A stretch of DNA of 64,000 bases from assembly GCF_003112575.1 (NCBI RefSeq), contig NZ_BEWC01000002.1:620001-684000 (forward strand). The letters are read 5' to 3'. Position 1 is the first letter of the stretch, and the number at the start of each line of letters is the position of its first letter. Made by a program: the position numbers and the translations under genes. This stretch comes from Streptomyces ardesiacus. Lineage in GTDB: Bacteria; Actinomycetota; Actinomycetes; Streptomycetales; Streptomycetaceae. The notes under the pieces are model-generated. The model did no database searches. It was given only the letters and a program-made list of their open reading frames with translations, and was not told the DNA's origin. Below, piece after piece: positions 1-7,702 of this stretch.

Positions 1-3000
1 AGCCGGCGGCTGTCGTCGCGGGTCGGTGGCCTGTCCCCCTCCAGCCCGAGCAGACGCAGCACCGTCGGTACATGTTTCTGCCACTCCGCACCGCGGGTGG
101 ACGGTTTACTGAGCGCGTCCCAGGAGCTGAGTCCGGCCAGCGCTGCCTCGGTCAGCGGCTGCCCGTCCGCGTAGTGCTCGGCCCATGACACCGCAGAAAA
201 GCCCTGCTGGCCCGCCTTGACCGGTGTGACGGATTCCAGACCTGCCACGAACCGCTCAAGGTCCTCGCTACGCTCCGTGCCGCTCCACTGTGGCAGGGTG
301 TCGCCCTTGCGTAGCAGCGCCAGACATTCCTCAGCCGTGACCGTGTCGCCGGCCTCCAGCAGGGCGGAAAGCCGCTTGTGATCCGCCTCGGTGAGCGTCA
401 GTGCATCCAACTGCGCGCGCAGCCGCTGTACATACGCCTGTACCCGGTCCCGCAGCTCCTCCTCAAGCCGGCCGATAGCCTCCACCGTGGGACGGAAGGC
501 ACCGTCCGGCGTCGGCCGCTCCAACTGCTCGAGCTTCCCCACCAGTTCTCGTTCGGTTACGGGGTCGAGGCTTTGGGTGCGCAGCTCCGCGAGCAGCCCG
601 GCGGCGATCCGGTGGGTCTCGGCCCGCACATTCGCCCAGTGGGCCCACTGCGCGTCACGACGGATCCGCCAGTCCGAGGGCAGTGCCTCGGAGCCGGGGG
701 CAGCCGCGGGCACAAACCCCTGCTCCAGGGCCTCGGCCAGGGCGTCCGCAAGGTGCAGGTCCCCCCGCTCGGCGTAGGTCTCCGCCACGGCGGCCACATC
801 CACCGGCTCCAAGAGGGACAGCACCGCCTGGGTAAAGCCCCGAGCCTGTGGATCGGGCGCCCCCTCGGGCGTCCGGGGCAGGTCCGCGGCGGCCAGCAGG
901 GCCTCGGTGGCGGGTACGAAACCGGTGCCTGGGGCCGTGTGCTCCTGGTCGTCGACGAGGCCGGGCACCTGCCGGGACACCGGCGGGCGGCCCTCCCCGC
1001 TCAGCCAGTGCCGCAGACACAACAGCGCTGCTCCCTCGATGCCCGGCAGGGGAGGCGAGTTCCGTACTTGGGCGAGTGCGTGGCCCAGCGCGGTGATGGT
1101 GTCGCTGCGCTCTTCGATGCCGGGCGCGGCGAGCGCACGGGCCTGGGAAAGAAGTGTGACGACCTGCTCGATTCGGCTGAGCAGGGAGCGCTTGGCCTTG
1201 GCCTCGATGGGTTCCTTGGCCTGCTTGGGGGTGCGGATCGCCGCGTCGGCCTCCTCGATGACGCGCTCGGCGGAGTCCCGCTTGCGGAAGGTTTCCCAGA
1301 CGTCCTCCAGCACGGACGCGTCCGCCCGGCCGGAGGCCCAGTCCCGGACCGCTTCGAGTGCACGTCCCAGCGGCTGCTCCGGGCGCATCAGCAGGTTCTG
1401 CACCTGGGTCGCGCGCTGCAGACCTATCTTGCGCTTCGGCAGGTCCACCCGGAGCCGCTCGGCTTCCTCGGCCAGCCCGGAACGTGTCAGGGTGGGGCCG
1501 GTCTCCATGCCGGGGTGCAGCGTGGTGGGGTCTACCCGCTGGTAGTGGCGGAGTACGTCGACGGCACACTCCAGTAGCTGCTTCCATGGGCCCGAGAGGG
1601 AGGAGCAGGGGTCCGTCTGCAGCAGCAGGTCGTTGGGCCAGCCCACGACCAGCCCGGCCCGGACGGAGGCGACGGCTGCCATGACGAGTGCCGGACGGTC
1701 GCTCTGCACGCTCTCCAGGTCGGGGACGTACCGGGTCATCACTGGTGTCGCGTCCTCCGGCGTGGCGCAGGAGAAGGCGGCGTCCGCGAACGCCAGGCAT
1801 TCCGCGCGGTGCGCGGGCTCGGTGGATGCCACGGTCAGCCAGTAGGCCTCCTGGAAGCGTTCCGCGCTGACGAACTGTTCGACAGGAGAGGCGGTGGCAC
1901 CAGCTGCGGTTCCGGGCTCGACGAGGGGCCCGTGCCAGGGCAGCGCGGGCTCCTCGGATGCCTCGGATCTCGCGGGCTGCTCAGGTTGTGCGGGTGAGGC
2001 GGTGGTGGATTCGTCTTTCAGGGCTTGCGGCTCCCCGCCGTGGATGGCAAGCGGGGGGTGCGCGGCTTCGGCAGGCACTTCCGTTTCCGTGGCCGCCACG
2101 GTCTGCGGGCCGTCCGCGTGCCATGCGACGTCGCCGGGCTCGGCAGGATCCGTGGCGCATGGGGGCTCCACAGCTTCCGCGGGCTCGACGGCTTCCGTGG
2201 CGTTGACGGTCACAGCGGTATCCGTCGATCCGACGGTGTCCGCAGCGGCGTCGGACAGTGCCGTTTCACGGTCGTCCGTGGCCGGCGGGTCCTTCTCGGC
2301 CTCGGCCGCTCTGAGTTCCGCAGTCTCTGTCGTGGGGTCGCTGCCGCTGTCCGCGCGCTGAGGCGTCGCTACCTCCGGGCTCTCAAGGCCGGGGCGGGTG
2401 ACTTTGGTCAGCTCGACGATCTCCGCCTCAAGGGCCCGCAGCGTCGCCCGCAGGGAGTCCAGGTAGGCGCCACCGCCGCTCCCCTCGACTTGGCCCAGCA
2501 ACGGCAGCAGCGCCTGTCGCTGCTCGTGCAGCACGGCGAGTTGTCTGGCGCGGGCAGCTTCCCGCTCCTGTTCCTTCTGAAGGGCGTCAACAATCGCCTG
2601 GAGTTCGTCGAAACCGTCTTCGACGGCCCAGTCGTGCCCCGTCTCCCGGCACAGGCGAGCCACAGCCTCACGCTCACGCGTCCACGCGGCAGTCTCCTCC
2701 TCCAGCGCCACGGGCAGGGAAAGCCCACGCGAGACCCGGTCCGCTGCGAGACTCAGCCCATCCGTGAACCGCGCAGCATGGGCCCGCAGCGCTTCCACGG
2801 CCGTGGCGAGGTCGGCAGGAGGGCTCGCATTCCCGGTCGTGTCCACGACCGGGGGAGCCGCTGTACCGGGGGCGGTCTCCGTCGCCCTGGCCTGCTCGTC
2901 CGACACAGCATCTCCCGAGTGGTCCGGCCGCTGCCGCGGTACGGCGTTCAGGGCATCGTCGTGCTCGGCGATGTCCTCGCCGGAGTCATGGCCGTGGTCC

Positions 3001-3458
3001 TCCGCCTCCGTGCTCCAACTGGTGGCCGCTCGGTCTGCGGTGACGAGCAGCTGGTCCCAGTACTGCTCGGCCAGTCTCTGCCGTGGGGTGCCGTCCTCCA
3101 ACAGCATGGAGTGCAGGGTCAGCCGGGCAAGTACCGGAGGCAGAGCCTCGGTCATCGCCTTGAGAGCGTCGATGTCGGGCTGGGAAGGATCGACCGGAGG
3201 TCCCTCGGCGTGCTGGGACGAGAGGTGGTCTGCGAAGTCGGCGGCTGCGTCGGCGATTCGCTTCAAGTCGCGTGTATGTGCCCGACTCAGCCATGCTCGG
3301 GCCGAAAGTAACTCGCGACGGCCAACACGCGGATGTGGGCCACGGAGGGGGATCTTCGCCCAGAAGGGCAAGGGCCCCGGTATCAGGATCAGTTCACGAA
3401 GCTGCACATCGTCAAGCCTGGTCAGCCAGGCTCTCAGGTCCCCACCCTCTCTTGCCAT
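1..3458 (-). CDS. Very large protein of unknown function, 3' end outside the window
   Basis: Reading the minus strand from an ATG preceded by AGGA about 9 bases upstream, the frame stays open without a stop for about 1,150 codons and runs off the left edge. I do not recognise the family. The protein starts MAREGGDLRAWLTRL, is rich in Glu, Ala, Arg and Leu with coiled-coil-like stretches (about residues 270-350 and 660-760), and has an Ala/Glu/Pro/Thr-rich linker (about 350-500). No signal peptide, membrane segment, Walker motif or nuclease motif was seen. Codon 50 is TTA (bases 3309-3311), which in Streptomyces ties translation to the bldA tRNA. The long open frames on the plus strand here are shadows of this gene. 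It could be a structural or defence component, but that is a guess. Confidence 0.7.
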   Translation of the reverse strand, partial: MAREGGDLRAWLTRLDDVQLRELILIPGPLPFWAKIPLRGPHPRVGRRELLSARAWLSRAHTRDLKRIADAAADFADHLSSQHAEGPPVDPSQPDIDALKAMTEALPPVLARLTLHSMLLEDGTPRQRLAEQYWDQLLVTADRAATSWSTEAEDHGHDSGEDIAEHDDALNAVPRQRPDHSGDAVSDEQARATETAPGTAAPPVVDTTGNASPPADLATAVEALRAHAARFTDGLSLAADRVSRGLSLPVALEEETAAWTREREAVARLCRETGHDWAVEDGFDELQAIVDALQKEQEREAARARQLAVLHEQRQALLPLLGQVEGSGGGAYLDSLRATLRALEAEIVELTKVTRPGLESPEVATPQRADSGSDPTTETAELRAAEAEKDPPATDDRETALSDAAADTVGSTDTAVTVNATEAVEPAEAVEPPCATDPAEPGDVAWHADGPQTVAATETEVPAEAAHPPLAIHGGEPQALKDESTTASPAQPEQPARSEASEEPALPWHGPLVEPGTAAGATASPVEQFVSAERFQEAYWLTVASTEPAHRAECLAFADAAFSCATPEDATPVMTRYVPDLESVQSDRPALVMAAVASVRAGLVVGWPNDLLLQTDPCSSLSGPWKQLLECAVDVLRHYQRVDPTTLHPGMETGPTLTRSGLAEEAERLRVDLPKRKIGLQRATQVQNLLMRPEQPLGRALEAVRDWASGRADASVLEDVWETFRKRDSAERVIEEADAAIRTPKQAKEPIEAKAKRSLLSRIEQVVTLLSQARALAAPGIEERSDTITALGHALAQVRNSPPLPGIEGAALLCLRHWLSGEGRPPVSRQVPGLVDDQEHTAPGTGFVPATEALLAAADLPRTPEGAPDPQARGFTQAVLSLLEPVDVAAVAETYAERGDLHLADALAEALEQGFVPAAAPGSEALPSDWRIRRDAQWAHWANVRAETHRIAAGLLAELRTQSLDPVTERELVGKLEQLERPTPDGAFRPTVEAIGRLEEELRDRVQAYVQRLRAQLDALTLTEADHKRLSALLEAGDTVTAEECLALLRKGDTLPQWSGTERSEDLERFVAGLESVTPVKAGQQGFSAVSWAEHYADGQPLTEAALAGLSSWDALSKPSTRGAEWQKHVPTVLRLLGLEGDRPPTRDDSRR

Positions 3459-3701
3459 GACGGGATCCTGCCAGACAGATCCTTGAGGGCCAAGTACCCG
3501 TCGGAAAGGGCGCATCCACGAGCATATCGATGCACGCTCAAGCCACCCTCAGAGCTCGCGGGAAGGACTGTGCCGAACGTTCCGCTTCAACGTCTGTGAC
3601 GTCCGCGAAAGGCCGTCCGACCTGTGCGGGAGCGGGTTGGGGGCCTCTTTCCTCCACCGGCCCGTGGCTCGGTCCGCCGCCGGCCGACCCCGCGGTCGCC
3701 G

Positions 3702-4925
3702 TCAGGCTCCCGTCGGCACGGATTCGTCTGCGCGGACGGCGTTTCCGTGGCGGAGGTACGGGCTCGTGAGGGCGGGGAGGATGGCGAGGACGGCCAGGGC
3801 CGCGAGGCCGATGCCGAGGACGACCGGGGCGCGGAGACCGTGCTGGGGGACGAGGGCCGAGCCGGCGGCTGAGCCGATCATGACCCCGAGGGTGATGAAA
3901 GAACCGTGCACGGTGTTCACCAGCGGCGCGGTGCTCCCGGCGCGCTGTACACGCACCGCCATGGCGGGGTTCATGGTGACGCCGACCAGGCCGATGCCCA
4001 CCATGAACGCGAGCGCCAGCGGCGGTACGTCCGCGAAGAGGGCGAACCCGGTGAGGAAGAGGACGTTCAGGCCCGTGCCGAGCAGCAGGGTGGAGACGGT
4101 CCGCCGGTCCGCGAGCCGTCCCACGACGATGTTGCCGGTCAGGGTCGCGGCGCCGTAGACGAGCAGGAGCACGGGCACGACGCCCGGGGAGAACCCGGTG
4201 ACCTCGGTGAGGATCGGGGTGAGGAAGCTGAACACCGAGAACGTCGCGCCGATGATGAAGGTGCTGGAGACGAGCGCGAGCAGGAACTGCGGCCGGCGCA
4301 GCACCGCGAGGTCGGAGCCGGTCCCCGAGCGGGACTGCAGGTCGGTGGGGGCCGGGGGGTTGCGCACGCCGCGGAGGGTCAGGGCGGCGGCCGCCACGGT
4401 GATCAGGGAGATCGCCCAGAACGCGGACCGCCAGCCGAAGCGGTCGCCGACGAACGTCGCCAGGGGCAGCCCGAGCAGGGTGCCGAGCATGAGACCGTTC
4501 ATCACGACCGCGACGGCCCGGCCGCGCGCCCGCTCGTCGACCAGGCGGACGCCCAACGAGACCGCGATGCCGAAGAACGCCTGTGACGCGGCCCCGCCGA
4601 CGACGCGGGCGGTCACCATCATCGGGTAGCCGGTGGCCAGCGCCGCGACGAGATTGCCGACCAGGAAGAGGGCGAAGACCAGCATGAGCGCGGTCTTCGG
4701 CGCCACGCGCAACAGGGCGACGGTGAGGACCGGGCCGCCCACGGCCATCGCTGCCGCGAAGACGGTCACCAGGTAGCCGATCTGCTCGATTCCGGTGCCG
4801 AGACCCTCGGCGAGCTGGGGCATGAGACCGGCGACGGTGAACTCGCTGGTCACCATCGCGAAGACGCCGGTGGCCAGGATGTACACGGCTGGGGGTACGG
4901 GCCGGGACGGGGTCGGAGAGATCAT
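3702..4925 (-). CDS. MFS transporter (DHA1, AraJ-like drug or sugar efflux)
   Basis: A 407-residue integral membrane protein with about twelve hydrophobic segments. It belongs to the major facilitator superfamily drug:H+ antiporter type, judged from the N-terminal FAMVTSEFTVAGLMP block and the central DRFGWRSAF loop (motif A-like). It would export a small molecule across the plasma membrane using the proton gradient. The start at MISPTPSRPVPP has AGGAG very close upstream. Longer in-frame starts would run through the 14-bp repeats and lack a good ribosome site. It lies directly downstream of a tetR gene on the same strand, which suggests TetR control of this exporter. Substrate is unknown. 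Confidence 0.88.
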   Translation of the reverse strand: MISPTPSRPVPPAVYILATGVFAMVTSEFTVAGLMPQLAEGLGTGIEQIGYLVTVFAAAMAVGGPVLTVALLRVAPKTALMLVFALFLVGNLVAALATGYPMMVTARVVGGAASQAFFGIAVSLGVRLVDERARGRAVAVVMNGLMLGTLLGLPLATFVGDRFGWRSAFWAISLITVAAAALTLRGVRNPPAPTDLQSRSGTGSDLAVLRRPQFLLALVSSTFIIGATFSVFSFLTPILTEVTGFSPGVVPVLLLVYGAATLTGNIVVGRLADRRTVSTLLLGTGLNVLFLTGFALFADVPPLALAFMVGIGLVGVTMNPAMAVRVQRAGSTAPLVNTVHGSFITLGVMIGSAAGSALVPQHGLRAPVVLGIGLAALAVLAILPALTSPYLRHGNAVRADESVPTGA

Positions 4926-4956
4926 GACTCCTGGTTTCTGTGATGGAGAATCCAAA

Positions 4957-5012
4957 ACGACGGCATGCGCACGACGGCATGCGCACGACGCCATGCGCAC
5001 GACGCCATGCGA
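4957..5012. repeat. Four tandem copies of a 14-bp unit
   Basis: Four head-to-tail copies of ACGACGGCATGCGC. Copies 1 and 2 are identical, copy 3 has one change (GGC to GCC), and copy 4 has that change plus a last-base change. They lie between the tetR stop and the MFS start. Each unit contains the palindrome GCATGC or a near variant, so the array could bind a regulator, but replication slippage alone could also produce it. Confidence 0.9.
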
Positions 5013-5097
5013 AAGGCGTCAGGCGGAGGGCGGCAGGGGGGAGTGGCGTGTCGGAGGTGGCATGCGGGAGCGGGCGGGGCGTTCGCAGGCCGAGCGG

Positions 5098-5700
5098 TCA
5101 GCGCAGGAGGGCGCGCAGTCCGGACAGGGCGATGTACCGGAGGGTTTCGGGGGCGATGCCGGTCTGTGCGGTGACGCGCAAGCCCGAGATGACGGTCGTG
5201 ACGAGCATGGCTCCGTCGTCCGGCGTCATCGAGTCGGCGAGCGAGCCGTCGGCCTGGCCCGCGCGGATGGCCTCCGCGAGGAGGGCGGTCCGCTCCCGCA
5301 GGTCCCTGTCGAGGACGCGCGCGACACGCTCGTCCCGCTGGCGCAGGTCGGGGTTCATGAAGCTCTGTACGACCATGCAGCCGGCCGCGTGGCCGTGCCG
5401 GGCGGCGTCCTGCTCCTCGCCGACGACCACGTCGACCAGGGCGCGCAGCCGCTCGGCACCGCACCGTGTCTCGTCGGCGAGGATGGCCGTCTGGCGTGCG
5501 CGGATCGTTGTGACGTAGTGCTCCAGGGCGCGGACGAACAGGTCGTCCTTCGACGTGAAGGCGTTGTAGAGGCTGCTGCGCCGCAGTCCCGCCGCCTCGC
5601 AGAGCTGCTCGGTGGAGGTGTCCGCGAACCCGTGCACCCGGAACTCGCGGGCGGCGGCGTCGAGTACGGCGGTCTCATCGAACGTACGGGGTCTGCCCAT
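5098..5700 (-). CDS. TetR-family transcriptional regulator
   Basis: A 200-residue repressor. Residues about 8-55 form the TetR helix-turn-helix (FADTSTEQLCEAAGLRRSSLYNAF), and the rest is a ligand-binding helical domain ending in ALSGLRALLR. The length is typical. It sits upstream of the MFS exporter on the same strand, so the usual model is repression of itself and the exporter until an inducer binds. An imperfect palindrome 20 bases upstream of the start is a good operator candidate. The ligand cannot be told from sequence. Confidence 0.92.
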   Translation of the reverse strand: MGRPRTFDETAVLDAAAREFRVHGFADTSTEQLCEAAGLRRSSLYNAFTSKDDLFVRALEHYVTTIRARQTAILADETRCGAERLRALVDVVVGEEQDAARHGHAAGCMVVQSFMNPDLRQRDERVARVLDRDLRERTALLAEAIRAGQADGSLADSMTPDDGAMLVTTVISGLRVTAQTGIAPETLRYIALSGLRALLR

Positions 5701-5719
5701 GCGGAGCAGCGTAGCCCGA

Positions 5720-5743
5720 ATTTTGGACTACGTCATCCAGAAT
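5720..5743. promoter_or_regulatory. Candidate TetR operator (inverted repeat)
   Basis: ATTTTGGA and TCCAGAAT form 8-bp arms with one mismatch around an 8-bp spacer (9 of 12 positions match if the arms are extended inwards). It is AT-rich against its surroundings and lies just upstream of tetR, where an autoregulatory operator would be expected. Binding is inferred. Confidence 0.6.
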
Positions 5744-5807
5744 GGTCTGCGCCCGGCGCACGCGGAGCCGGAGGGACGGCGCCCTGCCCAGGTGCCGTCC
5801 CTCGCGG

Positions 5808-6320
5808 TCAGCGCCCCGTCGCCCCGTCGATCAGCTCGCGCAGGATGTCCGCGTGGCCCGCGTGGCGGCCGGTTTCCTCGAGCATGTGGGTGAGGGCCCA
5901 GCGGACGCTGGGCGCGGGGCGGCCCCCGTGCCGGTGGGGCCGGGGGAGTGGGGCGGCGAGGTCGGTGCAGCGGTCGAGGACGCGGTTCGCGCGCTCGACC
6001 GCGTCCCGGTAGCGGGCGACGACCTCGGTCACGTCGTCCTCGGGCGCGGCCCGGAACGTCGCGGGCCAGTTCCGTACCTCCTCCCCGAGGAAGAGCGCGC
6101 GCTCGACGTGGGTCAGGTGGTGGAGGAGCCCGAGCAGGTTGGTGCCGGACGGCACCGCGGCCGTGCGGACCCGTGGTTCCGGGGCGCCCTCGACCTTGCC
6201 GGCGATCGAGGTCCGCAGGTAGTCGAGGAATCCGCGCAGGGTGGCGGCCTCGCCGTCCCCGGTGCGGGGCGGCGGGGTGTCCCGGCGGTGGGTGCGGGGG
6301 GTGCGGGGGGTGGCCGACAT
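5808..6320 (-). CDS. DinB-family (DUF664) protein
   Basis: A 170-residue protein of the DinB/YfiT four-helix bundle superfamily. Residues about 28-165 carry the typical pattern with HHLTHVERALFLGEEV and a C-terminal HMLEETGRHAGHADILRE. The histidines in these motifs are the expected metal ligands. Members include thiol-dependent (in actinobacteria often mycothiol-dependent) transferases and many of unknown role. The start ATG has AGGAGG five bases upstream. The following methyltransferase on the same strand may share its transcript. Confidence 0.85.
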   Translation of the reverse strand: MSATPRTPRTHRRDTPPPRTGDGEAATLRGFLDYLRTSIAGKVEGAPEPRVRTAAVPSGTNLLGLLHHLTHVERALFLGEEVRNWPATFRAAPEDDVTEVVARYRDAVERANRVLDRCTDLAAPLPRPHRHGGRPAPSVRWALTHMLEETGRHAGHADILRELIDGATGR

Positions 6321-6347
6321 GGTGACCTCCTGGTGGGAGCCGCGCCG

Positions 6348-6974
6348 TCAGTCCGCGCGGCGGACGAGCAGGACGTGGTCGACGACCTCGGCGGTGCGCC
6401 CGCCCGGGCCGGTGGCGGTCCGGCGCGGGGCCTCGGCCCGTTCGACCCGCCACGTCACCGGGTCCAGGGCGAGTTCCGCCGCGACGTCCCCGGGGGCCGG
6501 GAACCGCGCGTCGGGGTCCTGGTCCCACGACCACGGCGCCGTCGAGCCGTGGTCGACGACCAGCAGCCGCCCGCCCGGGCGCAGCGCCCGCGCGGCCCCG
6601 CGCAGGACCGACGCGCGGTCCAGGCCGAAGGGCGTGTGGAGGTAGTGCGCGCAGACCAGGTCGAACCGGCCCTCGGGGAAGGAGGCGTGCAGGTCGTGCC
6701 GTACGGCGTCCACCCGGCCGTCGAGGCCGTGCACGTGGGCGTGCTCCGCGAGCCGTTCGACCGCCACGCCGGAGACGTCCACGGCCGTGACCCGCCAGCC
6801 CCGCCGGGCGAGCCACAGCGCGTCGCCGCCGCTGCCGCACCCCAGGTCCAGCGCGTCGCCGGGAGACAGGCCGGTGACCGTCTCGACGAGACGGACGTTC
6901 GGCCGCGGGGCGTCGGACGCCGGGCGGGCGGCGTACACGCCGTCCCAGAACGTGACCGCGTCGGTGGCGCTCAT
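6348..6974 (-). CDS. Class I SAM-dependent methyltransferase
   Basis: A 208-residue enzyme. The SAM-binding motif I, LDLGCGSGGDALWLARRGW, is at about residues 42-60, followed by an acidic motif (VTAVDVSG) and ALRPGGRLLVVDHG. The acceptor is unknown. The ATG has AAGGAG six bases upstream. It is divergent from the XRE-cupin regulator gene, and the intergenic space holds a perfect palindrome, so the regulator may control both. Confidence 0.9.
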   Translation of the reverse strand: MSATDAVTFWDGVYAARPASDAPRPNVRLVETVTGLSPGDALDLGCGSGGDALWLARRGWRVTAVDVSGVAVERLAEHAHVHGLDGRVDAVRHDLHASFPEGRFDLVCAHYLHTPFGLDRASVLRGAARALRPGGRLLVVDHGSTAPWSWDQDPDARFPAPGDVAAELALDPVTWRVERAEAPRRTATGPGGRTAEVVDHVLLVRRAD

Positions 6975-7066
6975 CGGAACTCCTTCCGTCGGGCTCGGCC
7001 GGTCGGCCGGCCGTGAGCAGGGGATGCCGTCAGTCTGGGCAGCGGACGACCGAACCGGCACGGAAT

Positions 7067-7083
7067 CTTGCCGTTGTGGCAAG
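7067..7083. promoter_or_regulatory. Candidate operator of the XRE-cupin regulator
   Basis: A perfect inverted repeat, CTTGCC-gttgt-GGCAAG, lies eight bases upstream of the regulator start and between it and the divergent methyltransferase gene. The position fits autoregulation. Confidence 0.5.
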
Positions 7084-7091
7084 GTGGCCCG

Positions 7092-7664
7092 ATGGACGCC
7101 GCAACGGACGACGTACTCGACGCCGTGGGCCCGCGCCTGCGCGCGCTGCGCCGGGAGCGCGGCATCACCCTCGCCCACCTCTCGGCCGCGACCGGCGTGT
7201 CGGAGAGCACGCTGTCCCGGCTGGAGAGCGGACGGCGCAGGGCGACCCTGGAGCTGCTGCTGCCGCTCGCCCGGATCTACGACGTCCCCCTGGACGACCT
7301 CGTCGGCGCCCCGCGCACGGGGGACCCCCGCATCCACCTGAAGCCGGTCAAGCGGTTCGGGATGGTCTTCGTGCCGCTCTCCCGGCGGCCGGGCGGCACC
7401 CAGGCGTTCAAGATGATCATCCCGAGCCGTCCCGCGCCCCTCGAACCGACCCCGCAGACCCACGAGGGCTCCGAGTGGTTGTACGTGCTCGGCGGACGGC
7501 TGCGGCTGCTGGTCGGCGAGCGCGACCTGACGCTGTCGCCGGGTGAGGCGGCCGAGTTCGACACGTCCCTGCCGCACTGGCTGGGCAGCGCCGACGGCGG
7601 CGCGGTGGAACTGCTCGTCCTGTTCGGGCTGCAGGGGGTGCGGGCCCATGTGCACAGCCGCTGA
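7092..7664 (+). CDS. XRE-family regulator with C-terminal cupin domain
   Basis: A 190-residue protein. Residues about 10-65 are an XRE helix-turn-helix (ITLAHLSAATGVSESTLSRL). Residues about 105-180 are a cupin barrel (THEGSEWLYVLGGRLRLLVG, then LSPGEAAEFDTSLPHWLG). This architecture is common in regulators of small-molecule metabolism, where the cupin senses the ligand. The start at MDAATDDV was chosen because AAGGTGG lies just upstream; an earlier in-frame ATG overlaps the palindrome. Confidence 0.9.
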   Translation: MDAATDDVLDAVGPRLRALRRERGITLAHLSAATGVSESTLSRLESGRRRATLELLLPLARIYDVPLDDLVGAPRTGDPRIHLKPVKRFGMVFVPLSRRPGGTQAFKMIIPSRPAPLEPTPQTHEGSEWLYVLGGRLRLLVGERDLTLSPGEAAEFDTSLPHWLGSADGGAVELLVLFGLQGVRAHVHSR

Positions 7665-7702
7665 AGGCCGTTCGGCGGAGTCGGGAGGGGGCACGGTGGG
7701 CG

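Noticed and set aside
378..3311. Several long plus-strand open frames, the longest about 430 codons
   Set aside because: They lie opposite the continuous minus-strand gene, have shadow-like composition (Arg, Gly, Ser runs) and lack ribosome sites; high GC keeps such frames open.
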